DNA of 64,000 nucleotides from Terrabacter sp040702505 (lineage in GTDB: Bacteria > Actinomycetota > Actinomycetes > Actinomycetales > Dermatophilaceae), in NCBI RefSeq assembly GCF_040702505.1, contig NZ_JBFBLC010000004.1, positions 248,001 through 312,000 of the forward strand. Reading direction: 5' to 3'. Under the pieces are notes generated by a model, which did not search any database, had not been told where the DNA came from, and saw only the letters and a program-made list of their open reading frames with translations. The translations under genes were made by a program, and so were the position numbers. Positions 59,609 through 64,000 of this stretch are shown one piece after another (the stretch's first letter is position 1; every line of letters begins with the position of its first letter).

Positions 59609-60343
59609 ATGTCGCACCTCCCGTCCCACGTCTCCGCCGAGCCGGTCGGTTCGCTCGTCGGCGCGCCCGTTGCCGCCGCGGGCGAGAGGGAGGAGTCGAG
59701 GCGTCGCACCACCCACCCCATGCGGATCGCGGCCGGCGCGGCCCTCGTCGCCGGGCCGGTGCTGTGGGCGCTCGGCCTGGTGACGTCGCCGCCGCAGGAC
59801 TCGATGGCCGACGCGGACTACATCGCCTCCCTGACCCGGGACACGACCATGACGCAGGTGTCGGCGCTGTTCCTGCACTACGGCAACCTCGTCATCGCCC
59901 TGGGCATCCTCGCCGCACCGTCGCTCGTGCGGGGCGCTCGCGGACGCGTGGTCACCGTCGTGGGCGCGCTGCTCGCGGCGCTGGGCTTCGCCAACATGTC
60001 CGGCATGGTCCTGTCGGACTGGTGGAACGCCTCGGCCGGCACCCTGCTCAGCTCCGACCAGGCCGTCGCCGTGTTCCAGGGCTTCAAGCAGGGTTCGCTG
60101 CTGGGCTTCTGGGACGGCACCGAGCCGCTCAACCTCCTCGGGCCGGTGCTCGTGCTGGTGGGCCTGGCCAGGGCCGGCGTGCTCGGCTGGTGGTCCCTGC
60201 TGCTCCTCGTGGGCGGAGTGGCCGGCTTGATGGTGTTCGGCGCGACGACGCCGCTGGTCGCGGCCGCGACCGTCCTCGTCGGCTTCTCGCCCTTCGCCCT
60301 CATCGGCCGGCGCCTCCTCCAGCGCCGCCACCTCGCCGCCTGA
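59609..60343 (+). CDS. Membrane protein of unknown function, divergent from the two-component genes
   Basis: The product is 244 aa. ATG 59609 follows GAAAGGA. A 40-residue hydrophilic N-terminus precedes about six membrane segments: IAAGAALVAGPVLWALGLV, then VSALFLHYGNLVIALGILA, VVTVVGALLAALGFANMSGMVL, LNLLGPVLVLVGLARAGVLGWWSLLLLVGGVAGLMVFG and TPLVAAATVLVGFSPFALIG. The shape resembles DUF4386-like proteins, but no family is claimed. It is transcribed away from the kinase gene across a 198-bp gap, which suggests control by that system. A four-unit repeat array follows its stop. Confidence 0.6.
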   Translation: MSHLPSHVSAEPVGSLVGAPVAAAGEREESRRRTTHPMRIAAGAALVAGPVLWALGLVTSPPQDSMADADYIASLTRDTTMTQVSALFLHYGNLVIALGILAAPSLVRGARGRVVTVVGALLAALGFANMSGMVLSDWWNASAGTLLSSDQAVAVFQGFKQGSLLGFWDGTEPLNLLGPVLVLVGLARAGVLGWWSLLLLVGGVAGLMVFGATTPLVAAATVLVGFSPFALIGRRLLQRRHLAA

Positions 60344-60402
60344 CCCAGCGGGAGCCGCCGGGCGTGTGGGCGGGTCAGCAGGCCGCGTCCGGCCCTTCTC
60401 GC

Positions 60403-60536
60403 GATCGTCGAGAGGTGGGCCGGACGTGGCCGCTCGACGGCGCGGCAGGGGCCACACGTGGCCTCTCGACGGTCGAAGTGGGGCCACTCGTGGCCTCTCG
60501 ACGGTTGAAGAGGGGCCGGACGTGGCCTCTCGACGG
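60403..60536. repeat. Four-unit array of GTCGAGAGGCCAC repeats
   Basis: Three clear units are on the minus strand at 60448-60472, 60480-60504 and 60512-60536 (spacing 32). Each reads GGCCTCTCGACGG on the plus strand. A degenerate plus-strand unit begins near 60405. The unit at 60448 is the exact inverse of the one at 57480. The variable triplets, in repeat orientation, are TGT, AGT and TCC. The array fills the gap between the membrane protein stop (60343) and the convergent methyltransferase stop (60541). Confidence 0.8.
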
Positions 60537-60540
60537 TCGG

Positions 60541-61230
60541 TCAGTAGCGGCGGTGCCAGAGGTTGACGGCGTAGTCCACCCCGGTGGCCTCCGGATGCTC
60601 GGCGAGGATCAGGTCCGCGTGCTCGGGCGCGAACTCGATCGCGACGACGGCCTCGAAGTCCTCCCGCGAGTCGAAGTCCCACCGGATGTCGAGGCGCTCG
60701 CGCGACCAGCCCTGCCGCTCCCAGAACCGCTCGACCGCGCGAGGGTCGTAGGACGGCAGCGCGCGCCGGAACCACTGCCCGAACGTCGACCGTGTCGCGT
60801 CGTTGTCGATGACGAAGGCGGCACCGCCGGGGCGCATCACCCGCTCGAGCTCGGCCAGCCCGGGCTCGCAGCCGGGCCCGAAGAAGTACGCCCACCGGGC
60901 GTGCGCAACGTCGAACGAGCGGTCGGGTACCCCGATCGCGGCCGCGCCCTCCTCGCGGACGGAGACGGACGGCATACCCGAGATGCGTTCTGCCGCAAGG
61001 GAAGCCAATGGTGGGTGCGGCTCGACCCCGACGACCGACCGCGCGTCGCGGGCGAAGTACGGCAGGTGGAAGCCGGTGCCGCACCCGATGTCGACGACGT
61101 CGAGGCCGGACCAGTCGAGCACCGAGCGCATGGCGTCCTCGATGACATGGTCCCGATCGACACCACGGTTCTCGACCTCGTAGACGTCGGGCGTCTCCCA
61201 GATGTTGGGGGAGGGGATCGTCTCGCTCAT
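60541..61230 (-). CDS. Class I SAM-dependent methyltransferase
   Basis: The product is 229 aa. AdoMet motif I is VVDIGCGTGFHLPYFA (about 45-60), followed by VVGVEPH, then FDVAHARWAYFFGPGCEPGLAELERVMRPGGAAFVIDND, the standard motif II-III course of Methyltransf_11/25 proteins. The C-terminal part (AVERFWERQGWSRERLDIRW onward) is a substrate domain. Its ATG overlaps the stop of the Cys-rich gene upstream (61227-61230), so the two proteins are made together. The acceptor is unknown. Confidence 0.82.
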   Translation of the reverse strand: MSETIPSPNIWETPDVYEVENRGVDRDHVIEDAMRSVLDWSGLDVVDIGCGTGFHLPYFARDARSVVGVEPHPPLASLAAERISGMPSVSVREEGAAAIGVPDRSFDVAHARWAYFFGPGCEPGLAELERVMRPGGAAFVIDNDATRSTFGQWFRRALPSYDPRAVERFWERQGWSRERLDIRWDFDSREDFEAVVAIEFAPEHADLILAEHPEATGVDYAVNLWHRRY

Positions 61231-62060
61231 TCGGCGCGCCTCGGTGGTGCTGCGGGACGCGTCGACCCGGCCTGGGCCTCGAGGGTCGCGGGGTGCACGA
61301 GGAGCGGCAGCAGCTTGCGCACGCCGCGCGCCCGGACCGCCTTGACCTGGGCGAGGTGCGCCTCGGCGCGGATGGCCAGCTCGGCGTACGCCTCAGGCCC
61401 CATCAGCTCGATCAGCTCCGGCGCGTTGGACCGGTAGACGGGCTCGCGCCCGACGTGCGCCTCGGGGTTCCCCGAGCAGTACCAGTCGAGGTCGTGGCCA
61501 CCTGGCCCCCAGCCGCGCCGGTCGTACTCGGTGATCGTCACCTCGAGGTAGCTCGTGTCGTCGGGCAGCTCGACGGTGCGGAAGGTGCGCCGGATCGGCA
61601 GCTGCCAGCACACGTCGGGCTTGAGGGTGTGCGGCTCGACGCCGGTCAGGATGGCGTGCTGGTGCAGGGCGCACCCGGCACCGGCGGGGAAGCCGGGGCG
61701 GTTGAGGAAGATGCACGCCCCGTCGACGACGCGGGTCTTGCGCGCGCCGTCCTCCTTCTCGGTCCAGTCCTCCTTCGTGCCGGTGGCGGTGCCGGCGGCG
61801 TGGTACTCCCACTCGTCCTCGCCCAGCTCGCGGACGGCCTTCTCGACGCGCTTCCAGTCGTCCTTCTCGGTGAAGTGCGCCCCCAGCGTGCAGCAGCCGT
61901 CGTCGGGCCGGTCGGCGTAGATGCCCTGGCAGCCGTTGCCGAAGATGCACGTCCAGCTGCTCGTGAGCCACGTCAGGTCGCAGCGGTAGCGCTGTCCCGC
62001 GTCGGCGGGGTCGGTGAACTCGACCCACACGCGGGGGAGGTCCAGGGGTGCTTCAGCCAC
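61227..62060 (-). CDS. Cysteine-rich conserved protein, possible metal or Fe-S binder
   Basis: The product is 277 aa, soluble, no signal peptide. About ten Cys are spread in distinct places: YRCDL, WTCIFGNGCQG, DGCCTLG, GACIFLN, GAGCALHQH, DVCWQLP and WYCSGN. The segment GACIFLNRPGFPAGAGCALH is reminiscent of the zinc/iron cluster proteins YkgJ and DUF3109. It overlaps a methyltransferase gene by ATGA. Conserved Asp/Trp patches (FTEKDDWKRV) suggest an enzyme or chaperone rather than a simple electron carrier. The exact function is unknown. Confidence 0.6.
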   Translation of the reverse strand: MAEAPLDLPRVWVEFTDPADAGQRYRCDLTWLTSSWTCIFGNGCQGIYADRPDDGCCTLGAHFTEKDDWKRVEKAVRELGEDEWEYHAAGTATGTKEDWTEKEDGARKTRVVDGACIFLNRPGFPAGAGCALHQHAILTGVEPHTLKPDVCWQLPIRRTFRTVELPDDTSYLEVTITEYDRRGWGPGGHDLDWYCSGNPEAHVGREPVYRSNAPELIELMGPEAYAELAIRAEAHLAQVKAVRARGVRKLLPLLVHPATLEAQAGSTRPAAPPRRAE

Positions 62061-62141
62061 CCGAGCACCCTACGTCGCCGACCTCGTGGGTGGCCCGGCG
62101 CTGCCCGCTCCGTGGGCGCCGACCCGGCCGATGTCGGGGGT

Positions 62142-62155
62142 GTATGCCGTGTGCC
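62142..62155. promoter_or_regulatory. Conserved intergenic 14-mer, copy 3
   Basis: GTATGCCGTGTGCC lies in the divergent gap between the Cys-rich gene (start 62060, minus) and the TetR gene (start 62240, plus). Confidence 0.35.
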
Positions 62156-62239
62156 CCCTCCGGATGCCACCCGCGGTTCGCCCCGCGACCCTCTCAGGCA
62201 TCCGTGCCGGCCCCTGGTCGGCAGGGCTAGCGTTTGGGC

Positions 62240-62869
62240 ATGACGTCGGGGACGAGCAGCGAGGTGGCGCCGAGGGGTCGGGGCCGCCGTCCGGGCGGCG
62301 CGGACACCCGCGCCGCGATCCTCGAGGCGGCGCGGAAGTCGTTCGCGGCCAAGGGATACGACAAGGCGAGCATGCGAGGCATCGCGCGGGAGGCGGGGGT
62401 GGACCCGGCCCTCGTGCACCACTACTTCGAGGGCGGCAAGGCGGCCCTCTTCGTCGAGACCCTCGAGGTGCCGGTCAACCCGACCGAGCTCATCGACGGC
62501 ATCCTGGACGGTGACGTCGACCGGCTCGGCTGGCGCATCGTCGAGACCTTCCTGACGGTGTGGGAGCCGCCGGAGCGCCGAGACGCGCTCGTGGCCCTCG
62601 TGCGCTCCAGCATCACCAGTGACGAGGCGGCGCGGATGCTGCGCGAGTTCCTCGGCCGCGAGGTCTTCGGGCGGGTGGCGGCATCCACCGGTGTCGCCGA
62701 CCCGCAGTTGCGAGGGGCGCTCGCGGCCTCGCAGATGCTCGGCCTGATCGTCGGCCGCTACGTCGTGCGGCTGCCCGCCCTCGTCGCGGCGACGCGGGAG
62801 GAGCTCGTCGAGGGGCTGGGCCCCGTCCTCCAGTCGCATCTCGTGGACAGGGCCGCCACCCCGGAGTAG
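62240..62869 (+). CDS. TetR-family transcriptional repressor
   Basis: The product is 209 aa. The HTH is at about 22-68: DTRAAILEAARKSFAAKGYDKASMRGIAREAGVDPALVHHYFEGGKAALF. The C-terminal domain (REFLGREVFGRVAASTGVADPQLRGALAASQMLGLIVGRYVVRLPAL) fits TetR_C_17-like regulators that sit beside ABC exporters. It is followed after ten bases by the ABC ATPase gene, with the palindrome 62872-62887 between. It probably represses the exporter, and itself if cotranscribed. Confidence 0.9.
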   Translation: MTSGTSSEVAPRGRGRRPGGADTRAAILEAARKSFAAKGYDKASMRGIAREAGVDPALVHHYFEGGKAALFVETLEVPVNPTELIDGILDGDVDRLGWRIVETFLTVWEPPERRDALVALVRSSITSDEAARMLREFLGREVFGRVAASTGVADPQLRGALAASQMLGLIVGRYVVRLPALVAATREELVEGLGPVLQSHLVDRAATPE

Positions 62870-62871
62870 AT

Positions 62872-62887
62872 TTCATCACATGATGAA
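62872..62887. promoter_or_regulatory. Palindrome over the ABC gene start, probable TetR operator
   Basis: TTCATCA CA TGATGAA is a perfect 7-bp inverted repeat with two central bases. It is AT-rich and covers the start codon of the ABC ATPase gene. Bound repressor would block transcription or initiation there. Confidence 0.6.
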
Positions 62888-63641
62888 TAACTCCGATCCG
62901 GCAGTGGCCATCCGCGGCCTGCAGGTCGTGCGGGGGAGGCGGCGGGTCATCCCCGGCCTCGACCTCGAGATCCCTGGCGGCCAGGTCGTCGGACTGCTCG
63001 GCCCCTCCGGCTCCGGCAAGTCGACGCTCATGCGCTGCATCGTCGGCGTGCAGGTCATCGAGGCCGGGACCGTCACCGTGCTCGGCCATCCCGCCGGCTC
63101 GCCCGAGCTGCGAGACCGCGTCGGCTACGTCACGCAGACCCCCAGCATCTACGCCGACCTCGGGGTGCGCGACAACGTCACCTACTTCGGCCGGGCCATC
63201 GGCCTGCGCGGCAACGAGCTGCGCGATGCCGTCGACCGCACGCTCGAGGAGGTCGACCTCCAGTCGCACGCCGACCAGCTCGTGCAGGACCTCTCCGGTG
63301 GGCAGGAGTCGCGGGTGTCGCTGGCCGCGGCCCTCGTCGGACGGCCCACCCTTCTGGTCCTCGACGAGCCGACGGTGGGCCTCGACCCCGTCCTCCGGCG
63401 CGACCTGTGGGACCTCTTCCGGCACCTCGCCGAGCGTGGCCACTCGCTCATCGTCTCGAGCCACGTCATGGACGAGGCGACCCGCTGCGACCGGCTCGTC
63501 CTGCTGCGGGAGGGGCGCGTGCTGGCCGACCTGACCCCGGCAGAGCTCCTGCAGCGGACCGGGACCGACGACGCCGACGCCGCCTTCCTTGCCCTCATCG
63601 ACGCCGAGACCGCACGGTCCGGGGAGAGGAGCTCGTCGTGA
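62880..63641 (+). CDS. ABC transporter ATP-binding protein
   Basis: The product is 253 aa. Walker A is GPSGSGKST (about 41-49), the Q-loop YVTQTPS, the signature LSGGQESRVSLAAAL (a slight variant of LSGGQ-QR), Walker B LLVLDEPTVGLDP and the H-loop SSHVMDEA. The order and length fit drug/antibiotic exporters of the ABC-2 type. ATG 62880 and ATG 62883 are adjacent alternatives. It is coupled to the permease gene, whose GTG lies four bases before this stop ends. Confidence 0.93.
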   Translation: MMNNSDPAVAIRGLQVVRGRRRVIPGLDLEIPGGQVVGLLGPSGSGKSTLMRCIVGVQVIEAGTVTVLGHPAGSPELRDRVGYVTQTPSIYADLGVRDNVTYFGRAIGLRGNELRDAVDRTLEEVDLQSHADQLVQDLSGGQESRVSLAAALVGRPTLLVLDEPTVGLDPVLRRDLWDLFRHLAERGHSLIVSSHVMDEATRCDRLVLLREGRVLADLTPAELLQRTGTDDADAAFLALIDAETARSGERSSS

Positions 63642-64000
63642 ACGCCGCGCTCACCGTCACCACGTCGGGCCGTGTGCTGCGCCAGGTGCGCACCGACCGC
63701 CGCACCATCGCCCTGATCGTCGTCGTGCCGTGCGTCCTGCTCGGGCTGCTCGCCTGGATCTACAACGGCACCCTCGTCTTCGACTCGATCGGCCCGGCCC
63801 TGCTGGGCGTCTTCCCCATGGTCGTGATGTTCATCGTGACGTCCGTGGCGACCCTGCGCGAGCGCCAGTCGGGCACCCTCGAGCGGCTGCTCACCACGCC
63901 CATGGGCAAGGCCGACTTCATGATCGGGTATGCCCTCGCATTCGGTGCGCTCGCTGCCGCGCAGGCCCTGATCGCAACGGGATTCGCGGTCTGGGTGTGC
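63638..64000 (+). CDS. ABC-2 type transporter permease (partial, cut by window end)
   Basis: The first 121 codons are present. GTG 63638 overlaps the ATPase stop, with GGGGAGAGGAG just upstream. The sequence shows LRQVRTDRRTIALIVVVPCVL, then a hydrophobic segment, LLGVFPMVVMFIVTSVATLRERQSGTLERLLTTPMGKADFMIGYAL, the typical ABC-2 membrane motif. It continues beyond the window. With the ATPase and TetR gene it forms a regulated exporter. Confidence 0.88.
   Translation, partial: MNAALTVTTSGRVLRQVRTDRRTIALIVVVPCVLLGLLAWIYNGTLVFDSIGPALLGVFPMVVMFIVTSVATLRERQSGTLERLLTTPMGKADFMIGYALAFGALAAAQALIATGFAVWVC

Noticed and set aside
60403..60536. CRISPR array
   Set aside because: The units are about 25 bp with 7-bp gaps, orientation changes within the array, the spacers are too short and no cas genes are present.

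Overview
The window is high-GC actinobacterial DNA. The gene content and order point to Micrococcales, probably near Intrasporangiaceae. The clearest marker is the run ppa, dacB, zinc protease, tilS, hpt, (DUF1028), ftsH, folE, folP, a fused folB-folK gene and a DUF3180 gene. A NarL-type two-component pair, an F420-type LLM oxidoreductase and many GTG starts fit the same group. The genus is an inference.

Positions 1 to about 17,640 look like an accessory region. They hold isolated genes of mixed type: a methyltransferase, an orphan pyrE, an esterase, a HAD hydrolase, an IS110-family element, an intact phosphotransferase facing a frameshifted one, an ECF-type sigma factor behind a one-pass membrane protein, a twin-PAS protein ending in a truncated kinase helix, a COG4705-like membrane protein, a large secreted BNR-repeat protein, mscL and small unknown genes. 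The region ends at a displaced 3' half of a tRNA-Thr(CGU) gene (17,596-17,640) followed by a strong terminator. That is the usual scar at the far end of an element integrated into a tRNA gene. No integrase and no intact tRNA copy are in the window, so the other border would lie to the left.

From 17.7 kb the DNA is typical chromosome. 17.7-19.9 kb is a copper-type operon (CopC, YcnI, membrane protein). 20-36 kb is rich in transport: five MFS transporters, a CtpE-like P-type ATPase, NAD malic enzyme, a secreted three-repeat protein, and MarR- and TetR-controlled efflux genes with visible operators. 36-47 kb is the housekeeping block for cell wall, tRNA modification, purine salvage, FtsH proteolysis and folate synthesis. 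ftsH has a SigH/SigR-like promoter. 47-52 kb has lipoproteins, an orphan nuoD paralogue, a cytochrome P450, a second CopC and a MidA-like methyltransferase. 52.7-57.5 kb makes pantothenate and NAD (DUF2520, panC, nadB, nadC). 57.5-64 kb holds a two-component system, a membrane protein, a methyltransferase pair and a TetR-ABC exporter cut by the window end.

The most unusual layer is short repeats. One superfamily, with core GTCGAGAGGCCAC or GTCGAGTGGGCAC, forms arrays at about 31-32 nt spacing at gene ends (28.6, 57.5 and 60.4 kb), a hairpin at 32.4 kb, and three copies read in frame inside the MidA-like gene at 52.4 kb. A 14-mer, GTATGCCGTGTGCC, sits in three separate divergent intergenic regions. 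The heptamer GTATGCC/GGCATAC is strongly over-used in the core part and absent from the first 9.7 kb. All counts were made by eye.
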